Of a stretch of DNA of 41,772 nucleotides, positions 7,709 to 15,410 are shown piece after piece. A model generated the notes under the pieces. That model did no database searches and was not told the DNA's origin. It was given only the letters and a program-made list of their open reading frames with translations. The stretch covers positions 1 to 41,772 of the forward strand of contig CANQJQ010000003.1 in assembly GCA_947624265.1 (NCBI GenBank), written 5' to 3'. A program made the position numbers and the translations under genes. Each line of letters begins with the position of its first letter. The stretch's first letter is position 1. The DNA comes from Candidatus Gastranaerophilales bacterium (GTDB lineage Bacteria; Cyanobacteriota; Vampirovibrionia; Gastranaerophilales; Gastranaerophilaceae).

Positions 7709-7966
7709 ATGAACGATTATTTAATACATTTTGCCACATATACACTTGCAATGCTGGGATTTATAGTCCTTGCGGTATATGTATATAAAAAAACCATCTA
7801 TACTTGTCCAAAGCAAGACAACAAAAATTTTTTGAAGGTGGAAAATGCTTTAAGATTATCTGCAAGCAAAACAATATATGTTTTAAAAGCTGGTAATGAA
7901 AAGTTTTTAATAGCAGGCGACAGCTCAAATACAACAATGCTTGCAAAATTAAAGGAAGAGAATTAA
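7709..7966 (+). CDS. fliO: FliO-like export-apparatus assembly protein
   Basis: 85 residues: one N-terminal transmembrane helix (about 7-27) and a small cytoplasmic domain. That domain's pattern VENALRLSASKTIYVLKAG, then FLIAGDS, is the FliO signature (LxxxxxVxVVxxGxxxxLLG-like). FliO helps assemble the FliP pentamer in flagellar systems and is not normally found in injectisomes. It begins 5 bases after the SpoA protein and 19 bases before fliP. The gene symbol is by similarity of pattern and position. Confidence 0.72.
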   Translation: MNDYLIHFATYTLAMLGFIVLAVYVYKKTIYTCPKQDNKNFLKVENALRLSASKTIYVLKAGNEKFLIAGDSSNTTMLAKLKEEN

Positions 7967-7985
7967 GAAAAAAACAGAGGTAAAC

Positions 7986-8627
7986 ATGGATTCAGTATTA
8001 AGAGATTTAAGCCCGATATTACAGTTACTAATGGTAATGGCAATATTTTCACTGTTACCGTTTATGTTTGTATGTATGACAAGTTTTATGCGTTATGCAA
8101 TAGTATTCGGATTTTTAAAGCAGGCTCTGGGGGCGCAGCAGATTCCTCCCGCCATTGTACTTGTCGGTTTATCAATAATATTGACTTTCTATACGATGGG
8201 ACCTGTTTTTCAACAAATGTACGAACTCGGTTCTAAACCTTATGAAAAGGACGGCTCTATTGTTATGGCATTGACGGAAGGCTCAAAACCCTTGAAAGAA
8301 TTTATGCTGAAACAGACAAGAGAAAAAGACCTCGCATTTTTTGTACAATTATCAAGAAAAGAAGCACCCGCATCAATTGAAGATGTTACCATCTGGGAGG
8401 TTGCTCCCGCATATATATTGAGCGAATTAAAAACAGCTTTTGAAATAAGCTTTATTATATTTGTACCGTTTATAGTCTTGGACTTGGTAATAGCGAACGT
8501 ACTGTTGGCATTAGGTATGTTCATGCTGTCGCCCACAATTATATCCTTGCCGTTTAAACTGCTGATATTTATTGCCGTGGACGGATGGGGCTTGATTGTA
8601 AACGGTTTGGTCGGAAGTTTTAATTAA
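7986..8627 (+). CDS. fliP: FliP/SctR export-gate protein
   Basis: 213 residues with family hallmarks: TSFMRYAIVFGFLKQALGAQQ-like region near 35-55, the periplasmic FMLKQTREKDLAFF near 103-116, and ELKTAFEISFIIFVPFIVLDL near 143-165. Four hydrophobic segments are present. There is no cleaved signal peptide, so the length is that of SctR (about 215) rather than most FliP proteins (about 245 with signal). It forms the core of the inner-membrane export gate with FliQ and FliR. An AGAGGT Shine-Dalgarno lies before the ATG. Confidence 0.95.
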   Translation: MDSVLRDLSPILQLLMVMAIFSLLPFMFVCMTSFMRYAIVFGFLKQALGAQQIPPAIVLVGLSIILTFYTMGPVFQQMYELGSKPYEKDGSIVMALTEGSKPLKEFMLKQTREKDLAFFVQLSRKEAPASIEDVTIWEVAPAYILSELKTAFEISFIIFVPFIVLDLVIANVLLALGMFMLSPTIISLPFKLLIFIAVDGWGLIVNGLVGSFN

Positions 8628-8636
8628 GGATAAATT

Positions 8637-9134
8637 ATGGAAATATTAATAGAATATCTTGCAAAAGGACTAATGACAATGCTGATGATAGCGATGCCAT
8701 GTGTATTGGTAGCGGCAGCAATCGGTCTTGTTGTCGGTATCCTGCAAGCGGTAACTCAGGTTCAGGAACAAACTATAGCCGCAGCACCTAAGATATTTGC
8801 GGTATTCTTAACTATAATTATTTTGGGAACAGGCTATATTAAACTTTTATCCAACTTCTTTAATGAAGGAGCTTCCATTGCCTTTGATGTAATCCCAAAA
8901 TCCGACGATTTTGTGCTTCCCGAAGGATATTACAATTATACGAAGCCGTTTATAGATGAAATGAAAACGGATGTAAAAAAAGATATGATTCCGATGAACA
9001 GAATACTTAATAATGCAACCAAACCGCAAGGAATAAACGAAAGTGATAAATTTAATTTCTTAAGAAACGGAGCAAAAGAAATCCCGACACCTAACCTTGC
9101 CGAAAGAAAAAGAATAATGGAAAATAAACGCTGA
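8637..9134 (+). CDS. fliQ: FliQ/SctS export-gate protein with long C-terminal extension
   Basis: The first 85 residues are a standard two-helix FliQ (VLVAAAIGLVVGILQAVTQVQEQ, then IIILGTGYIKL). FliQ and SctS normally end near residue 90. Here about 80 further residues follow: a Tyr/Pro/Lys-rich polar stretch ending NLAERKRIMENKR, without a recognisable domain. The extension is in frame and overlaps the fliR start by 3 bases in a TGATG-type junction, so it is unlikely to be an artefact. It would lie at the membrane surface of the export gate and could contact the C-ring protein or a chaperone. Confidence 0.93.
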   Translation: MEILIEYLAKGLMTMLMIAMPCVLVAAAIGLVVGILQAVTQVQEQTIAAAPKIFAVFLTIIILGTGYIKLLSNFFNEGASIAFDVIPKSDDFVLPEGYYNYTKPFIDEMKTDVKKDMIPMNRILNNATKPQGINESDKFNFLRNGAKEIPTPNLAERKRIMENKR

Positions 9135-9916
9135 TGCTGGACGCTATATTAAACGAATTTCCGAAAATATTTCCAGAAATTAATAATGCAATAGCTGCAG
9201 GCATACCCATATTTGCCCGCACGGCAGGCTTAATGAGAGCAACTCCCTTCTTAAACAGAAGCGAAGTACCCATGATAGCTAAAGTCGGCTTTACTTTTAT
9301 TTTTACGGTCATATTAACAATGCTTTTAAAACCGGGACCTATGCCCTCTAACGTATCTTTACCGATAGTTATAATATTAAATTATTTATGCGGAGCTTTA
9401 ATAGGTTATATTGTAAATTGCATAATTTCAGCCGTAGAAAGCGGAGGAGATATGATAAACATGCAGCAGGGTGTATCTTCCGCAACAATTATGGATCCTT
9501 CAACATCATCTCAAGTTTCTATTATGGGAAGGTTGTTCAGCTTGTTAGGCTTAATTATTTTTCTAGAAATAGGCGGTGCATACTGGACATTTAATGCTTT
9601 TATCAGAAGTTTTGAAATTTTCCCGATATATTCAGCTTTAGTGCCCATTGATGAAATAGTTAATATGCCTTATCTGGTAAAAATTACGTCAAATGTTTTA
9701 TATATAGGTTTACAGATAGCATCACCCGTTTTGCTTGCAACATTAGGGCAGGATATAATTCTGGGTATTATTTCCAAAACTGCACCTCAGGTTAACGTAT
9801 TTCAAATGAGTTTCTTATTTAAACCGTGCTTGGGTTCCGCAATATTAATCGTAATACTGCCTTCCGTTTTTGATGCAATTAATGATTTCTATCTGTCGTT
9901 TGCTAATATTTTTTAA
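9134..9916 (+). CDS. fliR: FliR/SctT export-gate protein
   Basis: 260 residues, all-helical and membrane-embedded, with family features: FARTAGLMRATPFLNRSEVP near 22-42, the GALIGYIVNCIISAVESGGDMI region near 85-110 (GxxxGxxxxxxxxxxxxxGxxI), and the ASPVLLATLGQDIILGIISKTAPQVNVFQ segment near 190-220. It starts at the last base of fliQ's stop codon. No flhB or flhA follows: the operon ends here and a convergent gene begins 10 bases on. The rest of the apparatus must be encoded elsewhere. Confidence 0.93.
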   Translation: MLDAILNEFPKIFPEINNAIAAGIPIFARTAGLMRATPFLNRSEVPMIAKVGFTFIFTVILTMLLKPGPMPSNVSLPIVIILNYLCGALIGYIVNCIISAVESGGDMINMQQGVSSATIMDPSTSSQVSIMGRLFSLLGLIIFLEIGGAYWTFNAFIRSFEIFPIYSALVPIDEIVNMPYLVKITSNVLYIGLQIASPVLLATLGQDIILGIISKTAPQVNVFQMSFLFKPCLGSAILIVILPSVFDAINDFYLSFANIF

Positions 9917-9925
9917 ATAAAATTT

Positions 9926-10168
9926 TTAATTAAAATAATCGCAAATCAGTTCTTTTTTATTTTGTTTAACTTTCTTAATAATTTTAGATAGGAAAGAGGG
10001 TTCTTTGTGCAATAATTTATCTCTTAAAATAGCTTTTTCCACTAACAATTTATTAAAAGATTCATTTAAAGCCGGTTTTTCATCCGACAAATGCGGTTTA
10101 ATTGTATTTAGCCTTAACTTGCACATTCTTATAGACTCTTTTATTTCTTCCTGTTTATTTTTATTCAT
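9926..10168 (-). CDS. Small basic helical protein, unrecognised
   Basis: 80 residues, rich in Lys, Glu and Leu, predicted as two or three helices with no membrane segment or known motif. Likely cytoplasmic. It ends 10 bases from the fliR stop in convergent orientation. The upstream region (10169-10361) is non-coding. An AGGAC precedes the start by about 12 bases. Coding character is supported by codon use like its neighbours, but no homolog family is recognised. Confidence 0.5.
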   Translation of the reverse strand: MNKNKQEEIKESIRMCKLRLNTIKPHLSDEKPALNESFNKLLVEKAILRDKLLHKEPSFLSKIIKKVKQNKKELICDYFN

Positions 10169-10361
10169 AAAGTAATTGTCCTAATTATGTGATGACCATT
10201 ATTTCCTGACAAATTTATAATAATCAATTTTTTTTAAAATTCATTCCTCTAAAAAGTTTAAAATGATATTTCAAATGTAAACTTTTATTGTATTTTTTTT
10301 AAAATAAATTCATATAAATAATGGTATACTATATTAATAAAACAGAAAAAATGAGGAAAAT

Positions 10362-11087
10362 ATGGAAAATAACGTAATATGTGTAAAATGGGGAACAAAG
10401 TTCGGACCTGAATACGTAAACAGATTATATAAAATGGTGGAAAAAAACCTTACCATACCGCACAGATTTGTTTGTTTAACAAATGAACCCGAAGGTATAG
10501 ATAAAGAAATAGAAGTAAGACCGTTTTTTACGCTTGATGATTCAGGACTGCCGGAAAAAGCTTGGAAAAAACTCGGGCTGTTTACGGATAAGCTTGCCGA
10601 CATTGAGGGCAGAGCTTTATTTTTGGATTTGGATGTTGTTATTCTTAAAAATATAGATGATTTTTTCAAAGTTGAAGGGGAATTTGTAATTATTAAAGAT
10701 TGGGATTTTAAGAAAGATATTATAGGAAATTCCTCTGTTTTCAGATTTGAAGTTAACAAACATAAGGATATTATTGAAAACTTTTATAAAGAAGGAAAAG
10801 ATATAAGAAAAAGATACAGAAATGAACAAGCTTTTCTTTCTTATCAAATGTATAAAAAAGGAATTCTTTCATATTGGGATAAAAGCTGGTGCGTAAGTTT
10901 TAAGAGAAATTGCCTAAGAAGATTTCCGCTTAATTATTTCCAAGTACCGAAAGAACCAAAAGATGCAAAAATATTAGTTTTTCATGGAAGACCAAACCCC
11001 GAGCAGGCTTATGAAGGTTTTATGGGTAAGGGGGGTTTAAGATACGTTAAACCTACCAAATGGCTTGATAAATATTGGGAAAAATAA
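10362..11087 (+). CDS. Glycosyltransferase with DxD motif (GT8-like)
   Basis: 241 residues. The GRALFLDLDVVILKNIDDF segment (DLD at residues 89-91) is the metal/nucleotide-sugar-binding DxD of GT-A enzymes that handle UDP-sugars, and the C-terminal IGNSSVFRFE, RNEQAFLSY and KILVFHGRPNP segments fit a retaining GT8-type fold. No membrane segments, so cytoplasmic. GAGG lies 7 bases before the ATG, and TATACT at 10325-10330 in an ATGGTATACT context may be the -10. It stands alone and is flanked by a 14-bp direct repeat (10275-10288 and 11092-11105). Confidence 0.78.
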   Translation: MENNVICVKWGTKFGPEYVNRLYKMVEKNLTIPHRFVCLTNEPEGIDKEIEVRPFFTLDDSGLPEKAWKKLGLFTDKLADIEGRALFLDLDVVILKNIDDFFKVEGEFVIIKDWDFKKDIIGNSSVFRFEVNKHKDIIENFYKEGKDIRKRYRNEQAFLSYQMYKKGILSYWDKSWCVSFKRNCLRRFPLNYFQVPKEPKDAKILVFHGRPNPEQAYEGFMGKGGLRYVKPTKWLDKYWEK

Positions 11088-11105
11088 AAGTATGTAAACT
11101 TTTAT
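11084..11105 (+). terminator. Weak AT-only hairpin after the GT8-like gene
   Basis: ATAAAAGT (11084-11091), a 6-base loop and ACTTTTAT (11098-11105) form an 8-bp perfect stem that overlaps the stop codon and is followed by a T-rich stretch. The stem has very little GC, so termination would be inefficient. The right arm belongs to the 14-bp repeat at 10275-10288. Confidence 0.3.
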
Positions 11106-11114
11106 ATTCTTATT

Positions 11115-11144
11115 TTTACAATAATAAAAAAATGGGTATATAAT
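11115..11144 (+). promoter_or_regulatory. Promoter of the GAF-GGDEF-HD-GYP gene
   Basis: TTTACA (11115-11120), an 18-bp spacer and TATAAT (11139-11144), about 36 bases before the GTG start. The -10 is the usual AAATGGGTATATAAT context seen at other genes in this window. Confidence 0.6.
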
Positions 11145-11180
11145 AATAAATACAAAATTACTCTTAATACGGTAGCAATC

Positions 11181-13091
11181 GTGGGAATATTTTCAGGTTT
11201 TAAAGATTTACTAGGGCAGATTAACAGAATAGACGGGGCTGTTTATACTCAAGGACGAGATTTTGCTGATGTTTATGCCAGAAATATTGCCTTGGAAGAA
11301 GAAATTGCAGTCCGTACAAAAGAACTTGAACAAGCTAATCAAACAATTCTAACTTTAAACAGCGTCTGGGATATGATGAATTCTTCTCAGCCGTTATCAA
11401 GTTTGCTTGATAAAATTGTGAGTATTTTGCATGATGATATGGGTTACGTTTATACGGCTATTTTAAAACTGAATAGGGATGAAAATGGGAATGAATACTT
11501 TTCAATTATGTCTTCTTCGGAAGATAAACTGGTTGGAAGTATTTTTTCCTTAATTAATGAAAATCTGCAGACGTATAAAATACCTTATATAGAAAATTCA
11601 ATAATAGAAAAAGCGCTCCAAGAAGGTCAAATAAGCTCAACTCCTGATATGAAGGGCGTATTAAACATGTTTTTTCCGATGCTCAATGAAGAACAGTTAA
11701 AAGAATATGTTTCTCAAATGATTACCAAAAGTGTAATTATTGTACCTTTAAAAAGAGAGAAGCTTAATTACGGCTGTGTTGTTATAAGCTCACAAAGAGA
11801 GCTTACAAGCGATACGGAGGTAAACTTTTTATCCTTGTTCGCAAATCAAATAGAACTTGCTATAACGGTAGCAGGATTATTTGAAGAAGTAAAAAAACAA
11901 GCTATAACTGACCCTCTGACGGGTATTTATAACCGCAGATATTTTGAAGACAATATTGTAAAAGAAGCGGAAAGAGCTTTGAGATTAAAACAGCCTTTTT
12001 CCGTTATTTCAATGGATTTAGACTTTTTAAAGAAAATAAATGATACATACGGGCATCAATATGGTGATTTGGCTATAAAAACTATTGCAAATATAATGAA
12101 AAAAGAAGCCCGTTCAATAGATATTCCTGCAAGAATAGGCGGAGAAGAGTTCAACCTGCTTTTACCAGGCGTTGATTCAAACGGAGCTTATATAGCAGCG
12201 GAAAGAATAAGAAAATCAATAGAAAGTCAGGTTTTGGATACAATCGGAGGAATAACCGCCAGCATAGGTGTTGCTACGTTTTTAGAGCATTCAGACAGAA
12301 TAGATGAGCTTATTGAATTGGCTGATCAAGCTATGTATAAAGCTAAAATTAACGGACGTAATCAGGTTCAGGTTTCTCAAGGTCATAATACAAACCTTAA
12401 TTGGCAAAAATTGGCTATTGATGCATTTACGGATATCCTTGCAAAAAAACGCATCCCTGTTGATGAAAATTTTGCAAAAGAACTTATTCAAAAACTCAAT
12501 AGTTCTAAAATCAGCGAACAAAATACAAAAGATGTTTTATATTCAATAGTTGATATGATTTCTAAAACATATAATCAATCTTATAAAGAAGGTACTACAA
12601 AATCTAAATTACTACTTGCCGTTATGATTGCAAAAAAAATGCAATTATCCAAAGAGGACATTGATAAACTGCAATTGGCAATTTTATTATATGACATAGG
12701 AAATGTGATGATTCCGGAGGAAATTTATAATAAAAAAGAACCTTTAAATGACCATGAATATGAAATAATCAAACAGCATCCCGTAATTGCAGCAAGGGAA
12801 ATTTTAAAACCGATTTCAAATATTCAAGATATAATTCCGATAATAGAAGCTCATCATGAAAACTGGGACGGAAACGGTTATCCGAGCAGAAAATCAGGGA
12901 TTGAAATCCCAATAATGTCGCAAATAGTATTACTTGTTGATGCTTTTTATGCTATGACTCAAGACAGGCCTTATCGTAAAGCATATACTCTTGAACAGGC
13001 AGTTAATATTATAAAAGCTGATGCGGGTAAAAAATGGAATAAAGAATTAATTGATGATTTTATTTTTGTTCTAAAAAATGAATTAATTTAA
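11181..13091 (+). CDS. GAF-GGDEF-HD-GYP cyclic-di-GMP protein with a degenerate HD site
   Basis: 636 residues starting at GTG. A coiled-coil (about 30-60) leads to a GAF-like sensor (about 65-235), then a GGDEF domain (about 240-405) with GGEEF at about 320-324 and an RSID I-site five residues before it, so diguanylate cyclase activity with feedback inhibition is expected. The C-terminal half is an HD-GYP fold with HHENWDGNGYP near 557-567 and a downstream VDAFYAMTQDRPYRKA segment. The first metal motif, normally HDIGK, reads YDIGN near 503-507, so one metal-binding His and the Lys are missing. Phosphodiesterase activity is therefore doubtful. No membrane segment: a soluble sensor-enzyme. The gene is single, with its own promoter. 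Confidence 0.9.
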   Translation: MGIFSGFKDLLGQINRIDGAVYTQGRDFADVYARNIALEEEIAVRTKELEQANQTILTLNSVWDMMNSSQPLSSLLDKIVSILHDDMGYVYTAILKLNRDENGNEYFSIMSSSEDKLVGSIFSLINENLQTYKIPYIENSIIEKALQEGQISSTPDMKGVLNMFFPMLNEEQLKEYVSQMITKSVIIVPLKREKLNYGCVVISSQRELTSDTEVNFLSLFANQIELAITVAGLFEEVKKQAITDPLTGIYNRRYFEDNIVKEAERALRLKQPFSVISMDLDFLKKINDTYGHQYGDLAIKTIANIMKKEARSIDIPARIGGEEFNLLLPGVDSNGAYIAAERIRKSIESQVLDTIGGITASIGVATFLEHSDRIDELIELADQAMYKAKINGRNQVQVSQGHNTNLNWQKLAIDAFTDILAKKRIPVDENFAKELIQKLNSSKISEQNTKDVLYSIVDMISKTYNQSYKEGTTKSKLLLAVMIAKKMQLSKEDIDKLQLAILLYDIGNVMIPEEIYNKKEPLNDHEYEIIKQHPVIAAREILKPISNIQDIIPIIEAHHENWDGNGYPSRKSGIEIPIMSQIVLLVDAFYAMTQDRPYRKAYTLEQAVNIIKADAGKKWNKELIDDFIFVLKNELI

Positions 13092-13098
13092 AAAACTA

Positions 13099-13356
13099 CT
13101 ATTCTTCAATAGTAAATACTTGTTGTCCCGCTTCTTCCTTCATTGCGGTTTCAAGTAAAATATATGTCATATAAGCACCAAGTGCTACTGCTTTAGGGTC
13201 TAAATCCGTGTTTTGGGCAGCTTCAATAATAGCAGAATTAATTTCGGGATTTTCTTCTTTTATGTAATGAATCATTTTCTTTCGCCAAGAGTGTACATCT
13301 TGAAATATTTCCGCGAAACATAATGTTGATTGTTCTTGATTTACTATCGGAAGCAT
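13099..13356 (-). CDS. Small helical protein, unrecognised
   Basis: 85 residues with a conserved-looking core (NPEINSAIIEAAQNTDLDP, then AVALGAYMTYILLETAM). A GAGAGA Shine-Dalgarno lies before the ATG. Mostly helical, acidic C-terminus, no signal peptide. It is convergent with the GGDEF gene, 8 bases away, and divergent from accB. No family is recognised, but the start, spacing and codon use support a real gene. Confidence 0.6.
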   Translation of the reverse strand: MLPIVNQEQSTLCFAEIFQDVHSWRKKMIHYIKEENPEINSAIIEAAQNTDLDPKAVALGAYMTYILLETAMKEEAGQQVFTIEE

Positions 13357-13497
13357 TTTCTCTCTTCTTTCTTATGCTTATAGGATAACATTGATTAAAT
13401 ATTATATCAAGTAAAGTTTTTGTGAAATGTTTAGTTTCTTGACTTGGTTGTTTTTTAAGCCTAAAATATTTAAAGTCTTAATTTAAAAAGGGATTGT

Positions 13498-13956
13498 ATG
13501 AAGGAATTTGAAACTGATTATATAAAAAAATTAATTGATATAATGCAGAATAACGAGTTAACGGAAATTACTCTTGAGGATAAAAACCAATCTATAGTAA
13601 TTAAAGGTAACGGATTCAAACCTGTTATAAAGAACAAGGAAACGCAGGAAGAAAAGGTTGTTGAACTTGAAAAAGAGCCCGTTGAAGAAATACAACCTGC
13701 CGAAGAAAAGAAAAATCTTGTTCCCGTGGTGTCAAATATGATAGGTTTATTTTACTCGAAACCTTCTCCAAATGAAGACGCTTTTGTAAAAGTCGGAGAT
13801 AAAGTAAAAGAAGGTCAAGTTATCTGTATTATAGAAACAATAAAATTAATAAATAAGATTACGGCTGAATTTTCGGGCAAAGTTGCCGAAATTTGTATAG
13901 AAGACGGTAAACCTGTTGAATACGGTCAAGTAATGATGTATATAGAAAAAGATTAG
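13498..13956 (+). CDS. accB: Biotin carboxyl carrier protein of acetyl-CoA carboxylase, variant biotinyl site
   Basis: 152 residues: a short N-terminal domain, an Ala/Pro/Glu-rich linker (near 50-75), and a biotinyl domain from about residue 75 (LVPVVSNMIGLFY, VKVGDKVKEGQVICII, VEYGQVMMYIEKD). The biotin acceptor is Lys116 in ETIKLINKI; in cyanobacterial and plant BCCPs the site is usually EAMKLMNEI, so Ala-Met is replaced by Thr-Ile. It lies 12 bases before accC, so the carrier and carboxylase are co-expressed. It serves the first step of fatty acid synthesis. Confidence 0.93.
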   Translation: MKEFETDYIKKLIDIMQNNELTEITLEDKNQSIVIKGNGFKPVIKNKETQEEKVVELEKEPVEEIQPAEEKKNLVPVVSNMIGLFYSKPSPNEDAFVKVGDKVKEGQVICIIETIKLINKITAEFSGKVAEICIEDGKPVEYGQVMMYIEKD

Positions 13957-13968
13957 CGGTAAAAGAAT

Positions 13969-15324
13969 ATGTTTAAAAAAGTATTGATTGCAAACAGAGG
14001 CGAGGTAGCGGTAAGAATAATAAGAGCCTGCAGGGAAATAGGAATTCCAACGGTTGCAGTATACTCTCAGGCTGATGCAAATTCTCTGCATGTAAGTTTG
14101 GCAACGGAAGCATACTGTATAGGCCCGAATGAAAGTTCAAAGAGTTATTTAAATATACCTGCAATAATATCAGCAGCTTTGGTATCAGGAGCGGATGCAA
14201 TCCATCCCGGATACGGTTTTATGTCAGAAAGAGCTGATTTTGCCGAGATTTGTGCAGAACACAATATTAAATTTATAGGTCCATCACCTGAATCTATGCA
14301 ATTAATGGGCGATAAAGCAACAGCAAGAAAAACCATGGCATCTAAAAATGTACCTATCACCCCCGGGACCGGTATCATTACCGATATTGAAGAAGCCAAA
14401 AAAGCGGCTAAAGAGTTTGGTTACCCTGTTATTGTTAAAGCAACCGCAGGTGGTGGCGGTAAGGGTATGAGAGTTGCCAATAACGATGCAGAGCTTGAAC
14501 AAAATATTACTCTTTGCCGTCAGGAAGCTGAAAAGTTTTTCGGCAACCCTGATGTTTATATGGAAAAATATTTGGTAAATCCAAGACACATTGAGGTTCA
14601 AATTATTGCTGATAAATTCGGTAATGTAGTACATTTAGGCGAAAGAGACTGCTCTATCCAAAGAAGACATCAAAAGCTTGTGGAAGAAGCACCATCACCC
14701 GCAGTAAGCGAAGAAGTTCGTAAAAAATTAGGCGATGCTGCCATTAGAGCCGCTAAAGCAGCTAATTATGAAGGCGTTGGTACTATTGAATTCTTACTTG
14801 ATAAAGATAAAAATTTCTATTTTATGGAAATGAATACAAGACTTCAGGTAGAACATGGTATTTCCGAAATGATTTCTAACGTTGATATAGTCAGAGAGCA
14901 AATTAATATAGCGGCAGGAAACCCCTTATCATTTAAACAAGAAGATATTAAACTATACGGGCATGCAATAGAATGCCGTATTAATGCGGAGGATCCCGAC
15001 CGAAACTTCCTGCCCGCCCCTGGTGAAATCAACGGTTATATTCCTCCGGGAGGTTTCGGAGTCAGAGTTGATTCCCACGTTTATTCAGGCTATAAAATTC
15101 CGCCTTACTATGATTCTTTAATAAGTAAAGTTATGTGTTGGGCGCCTACGCGCGAAGAAGCAAGACGCAGAATGTACCGCGCTCTTAAAGAATATGTTAT
15201 TACCGGGGTAAAAACAACACTCCCCTTCTATCAGGAGCTTATTGAAGATGAAGTATTTATAAGCGGTAATTTTGATACGGGCTTTATGAATACCTACAAG
15301 CAAAATAAAGAAAAAGAGCAATAA
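13969..15324 (+). CDS. accC: Biotin carboxylase subunit of acetyl-CoA carboxylase
   Basis: 451 residues, the usual length. N-terminal FKKVLIANRGEVAVRIIRA, the ATP-grasp glycine loop KATAGGGGKGMRVA near 156-169, the carboxylase signature YMEKYLVNPRHIEVQI near 198-213, and the catalytic FMEMNTRLQVEHGISEMI near 285-302 are all present. The usual HPVTE is HGISE here, a mild variation. It carboxylates the biotin on AccB using bicarbonate and ATP. No accA/accD are in the window. Confidence 0.97.
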   Translation: MFKKVLIANRGEVAVRIIRACREIGIPTVAVYSQADANSLHVSLATEAYCIGPNESSKSYLNIPAIISAALVSGADAIHPGYGFMSERADFAEICAEHNIKFIGPSPESMQLMGDKATARKTMASKNVPITPGTGIITDIEEAKKAAKEFGYPVIVKATAGGGGKGMRVANNDAELEQNITLCRQEAEKFFGNPDVYMEKYLVNPRHIEVQIIADKFGNVVHLGERDCSIQRRHQKLVEEAPSPAVSEEVRKKLGDAAIRAAKAANYEGVGTIEFLLDKDKNFYFMEMNTRLQVEHGISEMISNVDIVREQINIAAGNPLSFKQEDIKLYGHAIECRINAEDPDRNFLPAPGEINGYIPPGGFGVRVDSHVYSGYKIPPYYDSLISKVMCWAPTREEARRRMYRALKEYVITGVKTTLPFYQELIEDEVFISGNFDTGFMNTYKQNKEKEQ

Positions 15325-15376
15325 ACCTAAATTAAAGTATTGTCTTAATTTTATTTGCGAGAGATTAAAATAAAAA

Positions 15377-15407
15377 AAGTAAAGGAGAGTTGAACTCTCC
15401 TTTACTT
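15377..15407 (-). terminator. Strong intrinsic terminator of the repeat-protein gene
   Basis: AAGTAAAGGAGAGT (15377-15390) and ACTCTCCTTTACTT (15394-15407) form a perfect 14-bp stem with a 3-base loop. Read on the minus strand, a run of T follows, so it terminates the repeat-protein gene ending at 15411. It may also stop accC read-through weakly in the other direction. Confidence 0.88.
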
Positions 15408-15410
15408 AAA

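Noticed and set aside
13098-13113. Hairpin ACTATT/AATAGT as a terminator
   Set aside because: A six-bp AT stem inside the end of the small minus-strand gene; too weak to list as a feature.
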